15,275 bases of DNA from Gemmatimonadota bacterium (GTDB lineage: Bacteria; Gemmatimonadota; Gemmatimonadetes; Gemmatimonadales; Gemmatimonadaceae), in contig QHUV01000068.1 in assembly GCA_003222065.1 (NCBI GenBank), positions 1 through 15,275 of the forward strand, in the 5' to 3' direction. The notes beneath the pieces are model-generated. The model did no database searches and had not been told where the DNA came from. It worked only from the letters and a program-made list of their open reading frames with translations. The translations under genes were made by a program, and so were the position numbers. Shown here one piece after another: positions 8,414-15,275 of the stretch (position 1 is the stretch's first letter; every line of letters begins with the position of its first letter).

Positions 8414-11400
8414 ATGCCCCTGCCTCGATCTAGAGAACGATCAATCATAGTCGCGCTCGCCATGCTGGCACTGATGCCGGCGATCGCCTTAGCGCAGACC
8501 ACAGCCATCTCCGGCCGAGTCACGGCCGAGGGAAGCGGCGAGCCGCTCCCTGAGACTCGCGTCATCGTCATCGGCACCACGCTGTTCGCGTCGACGAACG
8601 GGACCGGCCAGTACACCATCCGCGGCGTGCCCGCGGGAACGTTCGACATTCGTGTTCTGCGCGTTGGATACGCGGAACAGAAGAAGCCGATTACGGTGAG
8701 CGCCGGCCAGACGAGCGTGCTCGATTTCGTGATGACGCCGGTTGTCGTGAAGCTGCAGGAAGTCGTCACGACAGCGACGGGCGAGCAGCGTCGGGTCGAG
8801 CTGGGCAATAACGTGGCGAACGTCGACGCGGCAACCCGCGTGCAAACGGCGCCCGTTACCGACGTGGCGAGCCTGCTTGTCGGGCAGGCGGCGGGCGTGC
8901 AGGTGATGCCCGGCAACACGACCGGGACCGGCGCACGCATTCGCATCCGCGGTACCAACTCGCTTTCTCTCGTCAACGATCCGATCTACATCATCGACGG
9001 CGTGCGGATGACGAGCCCCAACGGCTCACAGAGTGGGAACATCTTCACCGGCGGCGCGATTCAGAGTCGCGCGCAGGACCTCAATCCGGACGAGATCGAG
9101 AACATCGAGATCGTGAAGGGGCCGTCGGCCGCGACACTCTATGGGACCGACGCTGCTAATGGCGTCATCGTCATCACGACCAAGCGCGGCCGCGCCGGCG
9201 CTACCAGATACAACGTCTTCGGCGAAGCGGGGGCGATCCACGATTACAACACGTGGCCGACCGCGTACACGCTGCTCGGACATACGGCAGCCGCGCCGGC
9301 GACCGCAATCCGGTGTACGCTGTCGACGGCTTCGGCGGGGACCTGCATCCCGGACAGCCTGGCCAAGTTCAACTTGTTCGAGAATCCGAACACCACGCCC
9401 CTCGGAACCGGTTCGCGGAAGAGCGCCGGGCTTCAGGCCTCGGGCGGCAGCGACATCGTTCGATTCTTCACGTCTGGCGAGTACGAGGACGAGATTGGCG
9501 TCCTGAAGATTCCCAACTTCGACATTCAGCGCCTCGACACGACGGGCGTCAATGCCCTCCAGGAATGGCGGCAGCCTAACGAGCTGACGCGCTCGACGAT
9601 GCGCGCCAACCTCAACGCGACGCCGTCGCCGAAGCTCGACCTCGCCGTGTCGACAGGCTTCATCCATCTGATGACCCGCCTGCCGCAGAGCGACAACAAC
9701 GCGCTTGGCCTTCTCTCCAATGGCTTTGGCGGGCCCGGATTCGAGGGGCCCGGACCCGGCTACGTGGGAATCAGCACGCTTGGCTACGCCCTGCACGGCT
9801 ATCGCGCATCGACACCGGCCGAGAGCTTTCAGGACGTCTCGACGCAAATGATCAATCGCTTCATCGGATCCGCCAATGGCAACTGGCGCCCAACGAGCTG
9901 GATGCTGAACCGCGCGAACATCGGCGTCGACTACACGTCGCGGATCGACCAGCAACTCTGCCGTCGGGGCACCTGCGCCGACGTCGGCACGACGCGCCAA
10001 GGGTTCGTCGAGGACGATCGTGCTGGATTGCGCAACTTCACGATGGACCTGGGGAGTACGCTCACCTTCCAGCCGCGCGAGTGGTTCAACTCGAAGACAA
10101 CGGTCGGCGCGCAATACGTAAATTTTCAACTCGACCGCAACGGCTCAGGCGGCTCGAACCTGACGCCGGGCACGCAGACGGCGAATGGCGCCGCAGTGGT
10201 GTTCGCGGACGCGTCCACCGACGTCTCGAAAACGCTCGGCTACTTTGTCGAGGAGCAAGGCGCCTTTCGCGACCGGCTCTTCCTCACCGCCGCGGTGCGC
10301 ACGGACCAGAACAGCGCGTTCGGCACGAACTTCCAGCGCGTTTACTATCCGAAGTTCAGCCTTTCGTGGCTCATCTCCGACGAGAGCTTCTTCCCGCGTC
10401 CGTCGTGGCTGTCGCAACTCCGGCTGCGCAGCGCGTACGGCGCGTCCGGCGTCCAACCTGGACCTGACGACGCCTTGCGCTTTTTCTCGCCGCAAACGGT
10501 GAACGCTGTCGCGGCGGCCGGTGGCAATGCGCAGGATCTGCCGGGGGTACAGTTCACGACGATCGGCAATGCCAATCTCCGTCCGGAGCGCGCCACCGAA
10601 TACGAAGGCGGCTTCGACGCGGGCGTGTTGGACAATCGCGCCCATCTCGAGATCACGTATTACAGCAAGCTCACCCACGATGCGCTCGTGAGTCTCGTGC
10701 TGCCGCCGAGCCTTGGCGCAGGCGCCACGAGTCAGCGCACCAACCTCGGCTCCGTAAAGAATGATGGTCTCGAGGCGATGATCAACGCGCAATTACTGTC
10801 GCGGCGCGCGTTAGGCTGGGACGTCACGCTGTCCTCGTCCAGCAATCGCAACAAGCTTGTGAGTCTTGGCCTCGACGCGACCGGAAAACCCATCCCGCCG
10901 GTCATCGGAGCGACGATCCGGCAGCAGCCAGGGTATCCGCTCAACGGCTGGTGGCAGCAACGGATTCTTTCGTGGAACGACGCGAACAACGATGGGATCA
11001 TCACCGCGAACGAGATCAGAGTCGCCGATTCACCGGATTTCATCGCGTACTCTATTCCAAAGATCGAAGCGAGTCTCACGAACGGCTTCGACCTGCTGAA
11101 TCGAAGCCTTCGCGTCCAGGCGCTCTTCGACTACAAAGGCGGCTACAAGCAGCTGAACGGAACGGACCGCATTCGTTGCCAGAGCCGAAATAATTGCCGC
11201 GAGCTGAGCGACAAGTCGGCGCCCTTCTGGAGGCAGGCGCGCAACGTTGCGCTCCGCGATGATCCCTCGCACACGCAGGTCGGCTTCATGGAGGACGCGT
11301 CGTTCGTGCGCTTCCGCGAGCTCTCGTTGTCGTACACGCTCCCCGAGCGTCTCTCGGCGCGGTACCTCGCGTCGAAGGGAGCGACGGCGACGTTCGCCGT

Positions 11401-11545
11401 ACGCAACCTTCACAAGTGGACGAACTACACCGGCATCGACCCCGAGGCCAACGCGGACGCCGGTTCGACGGCGAACGTCGCATCGGATTTTCAAACCATT
11501 CCGCCACCGACCTACTTCATTTTCCGCCTCAATCTCGCTTTTTGA
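8414..11545 (+). CDS. SusC/RagA-family TonB-dependent outer-membrane transporter
   Basis: The 1043-aa outer-membrane beta-barrel imports large nutrients with TonB energy and works beneath a SusD lipoprotein lid. A signal peptide (1-27, cut ALA|Q) is followed by a CarboxypepD_reg-like domain (about 30-110, SGRVTAEGSGEPLPETRV, GQYTIRGVPAGTFDIRV). A short EVVTTATG segment near 120 precedes the plug (about 130-240), which has the family signature RIRIRGTNSLSLVNDPIY followed by IIDGVRM and ends near KGPSAATLYGTDAANGVI. The rest is the barrel, ending in Phe (YFIFRLNLAF), as outer-membrane insertion requires. The length is typical of the family. The start is ATG 8414 with AGGAG 9 nt upstream; 45 extra upstream residues are Arg/Pro-rich and non-homologous. 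The susD-like gene follows 13 bp later. No glycosidase, peptidase or sigma/anti-sigma gene is nearby, so the substrate is open. Confidence 0.95.
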   Translation: MPLPRSRERSIIVALAMLALMPAIALAQTTAISGRVTAEGSGEPLPETRVIVIGTTLFASTNGTGQYTIRGVPAGTFDIRVLRVGYAEQKKPITVSAGQTSVLDFVMTPVVVKLQEVVTTATGEQRRVELGNNVANVDAATRVQTAPVTDVASLLVGQAAGVQVMPGNTTGTGARIRIRGTNSLSLVNDPIYIIDGVRMTSPNGSQSGNIFTGGAIQSRAQDLNPDEIENIEIVKGPSAATLYGTDAANGVIVITTKRGRAGATRYNVFGEAGAIHDYNTWPTAYTLLGHTAAAPATAIRCTLSTASAGTCIPDSLAKFNLFENPNTTPLGTGSRKSAGLQASGGSDIVRFFTSGEYEDEIGVLKIPNFDIQRLDTTGVNALQEWRQPNELTRSTMRANLNATPSPKLDLAVSTGFIHLMTRLPQSDNNALGLLSNGFGGPGFEGPGPGYVGISTLGYALHGYRASTPAESFQDVSTQMINRFIGSANGNWRPTSWMLNRANIGVDYTSRIDQQLCRRGTCADVGTTRQGFVEDDRAGLRNFTMDLGSTLTFQPREWFNSKTTVGAQYVNFQLDRNGSGGSNLTPGTQTANGAAVVFADASTDVSKTLGYFVEEQGAFRDRLFLTAAVRTDQNSAFGTNFQRVYYPKFSLSWLISDESFFPRPSWLSQLRLRSAYGASGVQPGPDDALRFFSPQTVNAVAAAGGNAQDLPGVQFTTIGNANLRPERATEYEGGFDAGVLDNRAHLEITYYSKLTHDALVSLVLPPSLGAGATSQRTNLGSVKNDGLEAMINAQLLSRRALGWDVTLSSSSNRNKLVSLGLDATGKPIPPVIGATIRQQPGYPLNGWWQQRILSWNDANNDGIITANEIRVADSPDFIAYSIPKIEASLTNGFDLLNRSLRVQALFDYKGGYKQLNGTDRIRCQSRNNCRELSDKSAPFWRQARNVALRDDPSHTQVGFMEDASFVRFRELSLSYTLPERLSARYLASKGATATFAVRNLHKWTNYTGIDPEANADAGSTANVASDFQTIPPPTYFIFRLNLAF

Positions 11546-11558
11546 GGGATATTCTCCG

Positions 11559-12962
11559 ATGAATTCATATATGCTCAACTTTCGCCGCGCCGCTGTGTTC
11601 CTCGCCGCTGGCGTGGTGCTCGGCGCCTGCAACGCCAACGACCAGCTGCTCAAGGCCACTGACCCAGATATCATCAACCCGGCTGATCTCAACAGTCCGG
11701 ACGGCGCCGAAGCGTTGCGTGTCGGCGCACTCGGGCGATTGAAGCACGCGACGGTCGGGGACCCGAACGTCAACGAGGGTCCTTGGCTCATGGATGGACT
11801 GCTCGTCGACGAGTACCGCTCTGGCGACACCTTCATTCAGCGCGACGAGACCGACCAGCGCAATATCCAGGTTTCGAACTCGTTCATCTCCGGCGATTAT
11901 CGCTTCATCAACCGGGCCCGCGTCGCCGCCGTGCAGGCGATCGCGATGCTGCGGAAGTACCCGAACCCGAAGGCAACCCTTGCCGCAGTCGGGCAGATGT
12001 TCTTCGTCAAGGGATTCGCCGAGCTCCAGTCGGCACTGGATTTCTGCAACGGGCAGCCCTTCGCGATCGTCGACCTGACGACGGGGAACTCCACCGTCGG
12101 CGATCCGATCAGCGTCATCGATGCATTCAAGCTCGCCGCGGCGTCGTTCGATTCCGCGATCGCGAATGACAAGCTGCCGACGGGCGCGGTCGACAACTCG
12201 GTGCTGTTTGCGGCCCAGATCGGGAAGGGGCGAGCACTGCTCGGTATTGGTGGTCAGAGCGCCGCGGCCGCCGCAGCTGTCGCCGGCGTGCCGACGAGCT
12301 ACAGCTTCAACGAGACGTGGAGCGCGGGCAAGGAGGACAATCAGATCTGGGCGCTGAACATCAGCGCACGCCGCTTGGCGGTGCAGGATTCCGTCGACGA
12401 GCTCGGAACGGTGGTCAACGCGCTTCCGTTCGTCTCGGCCAAGGATCCGCGCGTGCCGACGTCGAAGCCCGTGAAGTTTTCCTTTGACGGCGTGACGCTA
12501 TACGCGGCGCAAGGCGTATGGCCTCTGCGCGACACGCCGGTGTCGGTGGTCAACGGCATCGACGCCCGGCTCATCGAGGCCGAGGCGGCGTATCAGAGCG
12601 GGAACTACGGCACGCCGGTCACCGGCACGCTGGCGATCCTCAACGCGCTCCGCGCCGCGCCGCAGACGTTAGGCGCGGTGACGACGCCGGCCATGACGGC
12701 GCTGACGGATCCGGGGACCGACCCGGCGCGTCTCGCGCAGTTCTTTCGCGAGAAAGCGTTCTGGACATTCGGACGCGGTCAACGGTTAGGCGATCTGCGT
12801 CGGCTCATCCGCCAGTACAGTTTGCCGGCGGCGCGGGTCTTCCCGGGGGAGAATGGCCAATGGTTCAAGAGCGGGAACTACGGCCACGACGTCAACTTCC
12901 CTGTCCCGCAGACGGAGCTCAACAACCCGAACTTCCACGGCTGCACGGACCGGGCAGCGTAG
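11559..12962 (+). CDS. SusD/RagB-family outer-membrane nutrient-binding lipoprotein
   Basis: The 467-aa surface lipoprotein pairs with the upstream SusC-like barrel to capture substrate. A short signal ends in the lipobox LGAC with Cys24 as the lipidated residue. SusD features follow: an N-terminal segment (DPDIINPADLNSPDGAEAL), helical TPR-like repeats (INRARVAAVQAIAML, GQMFFVKGFAELQSALDFC), and the C-terminal REKAFWTFGRGQRLGDLRR block typical of the family. Start ATG 11559 has GAGGG ending 10 nt upstream; a second in-frame ATG at 11571 is too far from it. The gene is coupled to susC (13-bp gap) and followed after 23 bp by a strong terminator, so the two form one transcript end. The region after the stop starts a 7-bp repeat (AGCGTAG). 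Confidence 0.93.
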   Translation: MNSYMLNFRRAAVFLAAGVVLGACNANDQLLKATDPDIINPADLNSPDGAEALRVGALGRLKHATVGDPNVNEGPWLMDGLLVDEYRSGDTFIQRDETDQRNIQVSNSFISGDYRFINRARVAAVQAIAMLRKYPNPKATLAAVGQMFFVKGFAELQSALDFCNGQPFAIVDLTTGNSTVGDPISVIDAFKLAAASFDSAIANDKLPTGAVDNSVLFAAQIGKGRALLGIGGQSAAAAAAVAGVPTSYSFNETWSAGKEDNQIWALNISARRLAVQDSVDELGTVVNALPFVSAKDPRVPTSKPVKFSFDGVTLYAAQGVWPLRDTPVSVVNGIDARLIEAEAAYQSGNYGTPVTGTLAILNALRAAPQTLGAVTTPAMTALTDPGTDPARLAQFFREKAFWTFGRGQRLGDLRRLIRQYSLPAARVFPGENGQWFKSGNYGHDVNFPVPQTELNNPNFHGCTDRAA

Positions 12963-12976
12963 AGCGTAGAGCGCAC
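12956..12976 (+). repeat. Heptamer tandem repeat over the susD stop
   Basis: AGCGTAG, AGCGTAG and AGCGCAC stand head to tail, and the first contains the TAG stop. A similar heptad series in inverted orientation lies at 13024-13044 on the other side of the terminator. Confidence 0.6.
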
Positions 12977-12985
12977 GAATAAGGA

Positions 12986-13020
12986 AGCCCGGCACGCCGC
13001 AGCGTGCCGGGCTCTTTTCG
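12986..13020. terminator. Strong intrinsic terminator of the susCD transcript
   Basis: AGCCCGGCACGC (12986-12997), a CGCA loop and GCGTGCCGGGCT (13002-13013) form a perfect 12-bp stem followed by CTTTTCG. It lies 23 bp after the susD stop and between convergent genes. On the minus strand the tail is TCCTTATTCG, so it may also stop the lipoprotein transcript. Confidence 0.93.
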
Positions 13021-13023
13021 AAC

Positions 13024-13044
13024 TAACGCTCAACGCACAACGCT
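13024..13044 (-). repeat. Heptamer tandem repeat after the small lipoprotein gene
   Basis: On the minus strand it reads AGCGTTG, TGCGTTG, AGCGTTA, directly downstream of the lipoprotein stop. It mirrors the heptads at 12956-12976, and together they could extend the terminator stem imperfectly. Confidence 0.5.
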
Positions 13045-13048
13045 CTCG

Positions 13049-13306
13049 CTACCACTCCCACTGACTCAGCGTGAACGGCTTCGGTGACGCTTGCCAGCCG
13101 AACGCGCTGCTCTGCAGCATGTTCGAGAGCGTTCGCGTCGCGCGCGGGTTGTGCTCGCCGTAGATCACCATCGATTGCGCCGTGTAGCCCATGCCGCGCC
13201 CATTCTGTAGCGCGCGCGCGGGCACGTGAAAGCAGCCGCCGAGCGCGGCCGCCGTGGCCGCGGCGATGAGAATCTTTGCAAAGCCCAATGCTCGATGATC
13301 ACGCAT
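13049..13306 (-). CDS. Small lipoprotein of unknown function
   Basis: The 85-aa product has a lipoprotein signal: a basic n-region (MRDHR), hydrophobic 9-22 and lipobox LGGC with Cys25 (next residue Phe, so no Asp at +2; outer-membrane sorting is likely by the usual rule). The mature 61 residues are hydrophilic, Gln/Asn/Ser-rich and end in WQASPKPFTLSQWEW, an aromatic tail with no family I recognise. ATG 13304-13306 is chosen because GGAGGT (13311-13316, minus strand) sits 4 nt before it and the signal peptide starts there; the frame is open 30 codons further without homology. It is convergent with susD and divergent from argJ. It is a single gene with no partner in view. Confidence 0.75.
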   Translation of the reverse strand: MRDHRALGFAKILIAAATAAALGGCFHVPARALQNGRGMGYTAQSMVIYGEHNPRATRTLSNMLQSSAFGWQASPKPFTLSQWEW

Positions 13307-13326
13307 CTCGACCTCCGCGTTTGGAA

Positions 13327-13336
13327 TTGTATACAA
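13327..13336. promoter_or_regulatory. TTGTATACAA palindrome in lipoprotein/argJ divergent region
   Basis: This perfect 10-bp dyad lies 21 bp upstream of the lipoprotein ATG and 59 bp upstream of the argJ ATG. On the minus strand TACAAT could serve as a -10. The TGTATACA-like core resembles operators of FadR-type GntR regulators. Both readings are inference. Confidence 0.35.
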
Positions 13337-13343
13337 AATGTCT

Positions 13344-13376
13344 GGGCATTTCCCGTTCCGCAAGGAACGGCTGCCC
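13344..13376 (+). other. Stem-loop with GNRA loop ahead of argJ
   Basis: CCGTTCC-GCAA-GGAACGG (13353-13370) is a perfect 7-bp stem with a GCAA tetraloop. Outer arms GGGCA (13344-13348) and TGCCC (13372-13376) add 5 bp across an asymmetric internal loop. It ends 19 bp before the argJ ATG and could be a leader structure. No T tract follows on either strand. Confidence 0.4.
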
Positions 13377-13395
13377 GCGCTAACTTGTGCGTCCA

Positions 13396-14388
13396 ATGCC
13401 CGACATCGCTTTTCATGATCGACCGCGATTCCCTCGCGGATTTCGTTGCGCGAGCCGTCTCATCGGACTCAAAAGTGACGGAAAGGATCTCGCACTCTTC
13501 GTCAGCGATGTGGACGCCGCGGCGGCGGCAGTGTAGGTCCTCGTCAGTTCGACGGGCGTCATCGGCGTGCGTCTCCCGATCGAAAAGATCGAGCGCGGGT
13601 TGCGCGGGATTGCCGCGGAGCTGCAGGACGATCCGCTCATTGGCGCCGCCGGGATCATGACGACGGACAGCCATCCGAAGGCGCTCTCCGCCTCGGTAAA
13701 CGGCGCTACGATCACCTGGGTGGCGAAGGGTTCAGGCATGATCGCGCCGACCATGGCGACGATGCTCGCCTACGTCTTTACCGACGCGCGGTTCGAGCCT
13801 CGAGCCCTGGATCGCATGCTACGCCGCGCGGTCCATGGCTCGTTCAACATGCTCTCCGTCGACACCGACACCAGCACCTCCGATACCTGCGCCATCCTCG
13901 CCAACGGACATGCCGGAGACGTCGCGGAACGCGCCTTTGAGGAAACACTAAACGCCGGCTGCGTGCGCATGACGGAGATTCTGGCGCGCGACGGTGAAGG
14001 CGCGACGCATCTGCTGCGGGCGACGGTGCGCGCCGCCGCGACGGATGACGACGCCCGGAAAGTGGCGAAGTCGCTCGTCGACTCACCCCTCGTGAAGACA
14101 ATGGTGCATGGCGCCGATCCGAACGTCGGCCGGCTCCTGATGGCGGTCGGCAAGTGCTTCGACTGCACCATTCGACCAGAGACAACCGATGCATGGATCA
14201 ACGGCCACCAAGTCGTGCGCGCTGGCGCGCATCTCGAATTCGACGACGCCACCGTGCGCGAGGCTTTGCGCACCGAAGTCGTGGATCTCGAGGTCTCCCT
14301 TGGCGTCGGCAACGCCGAGGCGCGCGCGTATGGCTGTGACCTAACGAAGGGCTATATTGACGAGAACGCGGCGTACTACTCGAGCTGA
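13396..14388 (+). pseudogene. argJ: argJ locus broken by internal deletion with TAG at the seam
   Basis: ArgJ (glutamate N-acetyltransferase/ornithine acetyltransferase) moves acetyl from N-acetylornithine to glutamate in cyclic arginine synthesis. From ATG 13396 one frame reads the ArgJ N-terminus (FPRGFRCASRLIGLKSDGKD, then LALFVSDVDAAAAAV). It then hits TAG at 13534-13536 and resumes in the same frame with VLVSSTGVIG and the rest of the enzyme to the end (DLTKGYIDENAAYYSS). The block that normally joins these, from the FTxN segment through the NSG/NA region (about 60 residues), is absent. The total is 330 sense and stop positions against roughly 390-410 in the family. The oxyanion STGVIG, the self-cleavage site KGSGMIAPTMATML (Thr codon 13759-13761) and the beta chain are intact. 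Start ATG 13396 has no SD. A sequencing or assembly deletion is the main alternative. Confidence 0.8.
13567..14388 (+). CDS. argJ: Open C-terminal part of ArgJ (possible 273-aa product)
   Basis: After the in-frame TAG the frame stays open, and GTG 13567 is the first usable start, giving 273 aa. It includes the Thr nucleophile in MATML (residue 65 of this fragment) and the whole beta chain (SFNMLSVDTDTSTSDTCAIL, EILARDGEGATHLL, HGADPNVGRLLMAVGK). It lacks the first half of the alpha chain and the STGVIG oxyanion loop just upstream. No Shine-Dalgarno precedes the GTG. An automatic annotation would probably report this piece as ArgJ. I doubt that it is active by itself. Confidence 0.6.
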   Translation: MRLPIEKIERGLRGIAAELQDDPLIGAAGIMTTDSHPKALSASVNGATITWVAKGSGMIAPTMATMLAYVFTDARFEPRALDRMLRRAVHGSFNMLSVDTDTSTSDTCAILANGHAGDVAERAFEETLNAGCVRMTEILARDGEGATHLLRATVRAAATDDDARKVAKSLVDSPLVKTMVHGADPNVGRLLMAVGKCFDCTIRPETTDAWINGHQVVRAGAHLEFDDATVREALRTEVVDLEVSLGVGNAEARAYGCDLTKGYIDENAAYYSS

Positions 14389-14434
14389 CGTTTGTCATGA
14401 TGCGCTCCTCGGGGGGACATTCACCGGACTCGTT

Positions 14435-15275
14435 ATGCGCACTCACATCGTAGCTCTGCTGATCGCCCTGACCGGGTCGATTGCTGCGGCGCAGGGGCCG
14501 GCCCTCGTCGTCCTCAACAAGGCCGAGGCCTCGGCATCGATCATCTCGCTCGCGGACGGACGCACGATCGCGACTATGCCCGTCGGCGACGGACCACACG
14601 AGATAGCCATTTCACCGGATGGGCAGTGGGCCGTCGCCGCTAACTATGGTGGACGGACGCCGGGGAATTCGCTCACCGTGCTGGATCTCCGCACTCGCCG
14701 CGCGGTCCGCGCGATCGACCTCGGTACGTATACGCGCCCGCATGGCATCGCCTGGTTGCCGGACGGAAAGCGCGTCGTTGTCACGTCCGAGCAGGCAGGC
14801 GCCGTCGTCATCGTCGACGTGCCTAACGGTCGAGTGGACCATGCTATCGCGACCGGACAACCCGGCCATCTGCTCACCCTCGCCAAGGATGGACGTCAGG
14901 TCTGGACGGCCAACATCGCAACCGGCAGCGTGTCGCTGGTGGACCTCGACCACGGTAAAGTCGTCAAGACCGTCGTCACCGGACGCGGGCCAGAGGGGAA
15001 CGACGTATCCCCGAATGGACGGGAGCTCTGGGCCGCCGATCGCACCTTGAACCGCGTCACTGTGCTCGATGCCAACACCCTGGATTCGCTCGCGAGCATT
15101 CCGACTGGGGAGTTCCCGAACCGCGTCCACTTCACCCCCGACGGGCGTTGGGTGCTCGTGTCCAACATTCGCTCCGGCACAGTCGACGTGATCGACGCGG
15201 CGGCACGACGCGCGGTCGACCACATCACGTTTGCCTTCGACTCCACCCAAGCGAATCAGACGATGCTCGGCACCA
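14435..15275 (+). CDS. Secreted YVTN/SPDG-repeat beta-propeller protein (partial)
   Basis: The first 280 codons of a gene run off the right edge. A Sec signal peptide (MRTHIVALLIALTGSIAAAQ, cut AAA|Q at 19/20) precedes beta-propeller blades. The turn motif recurs as SPDG (60-63), LPDG (108-111), AKDG (150-153), SPNG (192-195) and TPDG (234-237), with spacing 48, 42, 42, 42. Each is followed by a W/V-V-x-x-x-N type strand and a VxVxD strand. This is the YVTN/cytochrome-d1-like propeller fold, usually periplasmic or surface-exposed; no catalytic residues or haem site can be assigned. The ATG at 14435 lies 46 bp after the argJ stop, with only a distant GGGGGG stretch as a possible SD. Its function could be binding or scaffolding, and the C-terminus is not visible. 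Confidence 0.85.
   Translation, partial: MRTHIVALLIALTGSIAAAQGPALVVLNKAEASASIISLADGRTIATMPVGDGPHEIAISPDGQWAVAANYGGRTPGNSLTVLDLRTRRAVRAIDLGTYTRPHGIAWLPDGKRVVVTSEQAGAVVIVDVPNGRVDHAIATGQPGHLLTLAKDGRQVWTANIATGSVSLVDLDHGKVVKTVVTGRGPEGNDVSPNGRELWAADRTLNRVTVLDANTLDSLASIPTGEFPNRVHFTPDGRWVLVSNIRSGTVDVIDAAARRAVDHITFAFDSTQANQTMLGT

Noticed and set aside
9026..10129. Long minus-strand open frame (367 aa) inside the susC-like gene
   Set aside because: It is antisense to a strongly supported TonB-dependent transporter, has Arg/Ala/Gly-biased content and no domain, and arises from GC-rich third positions.
13534..13536. TAG read through or recoded (e.g. pyrrolysine) in argJ
   Set aside because: About 60 conserved residues are missing at the same point, so a deletion is needed in any case and readthrough would not restore the enzyme.
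13226..13660. Plus-strand 144-aa open frame across the argJ start
   Set aside because: It is in a different frame from the ArgJ similarity and carries none of it. The ArgJ reading frame explains the same bases.

Overview
The window is GC-rich DNA with a layout that points to Gemmatimonadota, with Acidobacteriota as the less likely alternative. The evidence is two very large ADOP-type (MacB/FtsX, no ATPase) permeases, a PadR regulator overlapping one of them, a SusC/SusD outer-membrane pair, a Spy-like periplasmic protein, and signal peptides cut just before Gln. No rRNA, tRNA, CRISPR array, transposase or integrase is visible.

Left part, minus strand. Transcription runs leftward through an ADOP permease (2369-4810), a Spy/CpxP-like secreted protein (1733-2281) and a 14-TM DHA2 drug/proton antiporter (29-1660). 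An imperfect hairpin at 2302-2360 separates the permease from the other two. A 381-bp divergent intergenic region (4811-5191) lies to the right. It holds a 26-bp direct repeat, a candidate sigma70-type promoter and two tandem TGTA-N7-TACA palindromes, which look like the operator of the PadR gene that follows.

Centre, plus strand. padR (5192-5539) overlaps a second ADOP permease (5536-8214) by 4 bp. A 199-bp gap with an AT-rich 16-bp palindrome leads to a SusC/RagA TonB-dependent transporter (8414-11545) and, 13 bp on, its SusD/RagB lipoprotein (11559-12962). The pair ends at a strong intrinsic terminator (12986-13020).

Right part. A small orphan lipoprotein runs on the minus strand (13049-13306), divergent from an argJ locus (13396-14388). 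The argJ frame is continuous with the family at both ends. It lacks about 60 codons of the alpha chain and carries an in-frame TAG exactly at the seam, so it reads as a pseudogene or a private deletion. A secreted YVTN/SPDG-repeat beta-propeller starts at 14435 and runs off the window.

Taken together the genes are mostly envelope functions: two large permeases, one under PadR control, an efflux pump with a periplasmic chaperone-like protein, and an uptake pair for a polymeric or complexed nutrient. A non-coding signal runs through the whole window: the 7-mer GTTAGGC/GCCTAAC occurs 14 times in both orientations and forces otherwise rare TTA, CTA and CCT codons.
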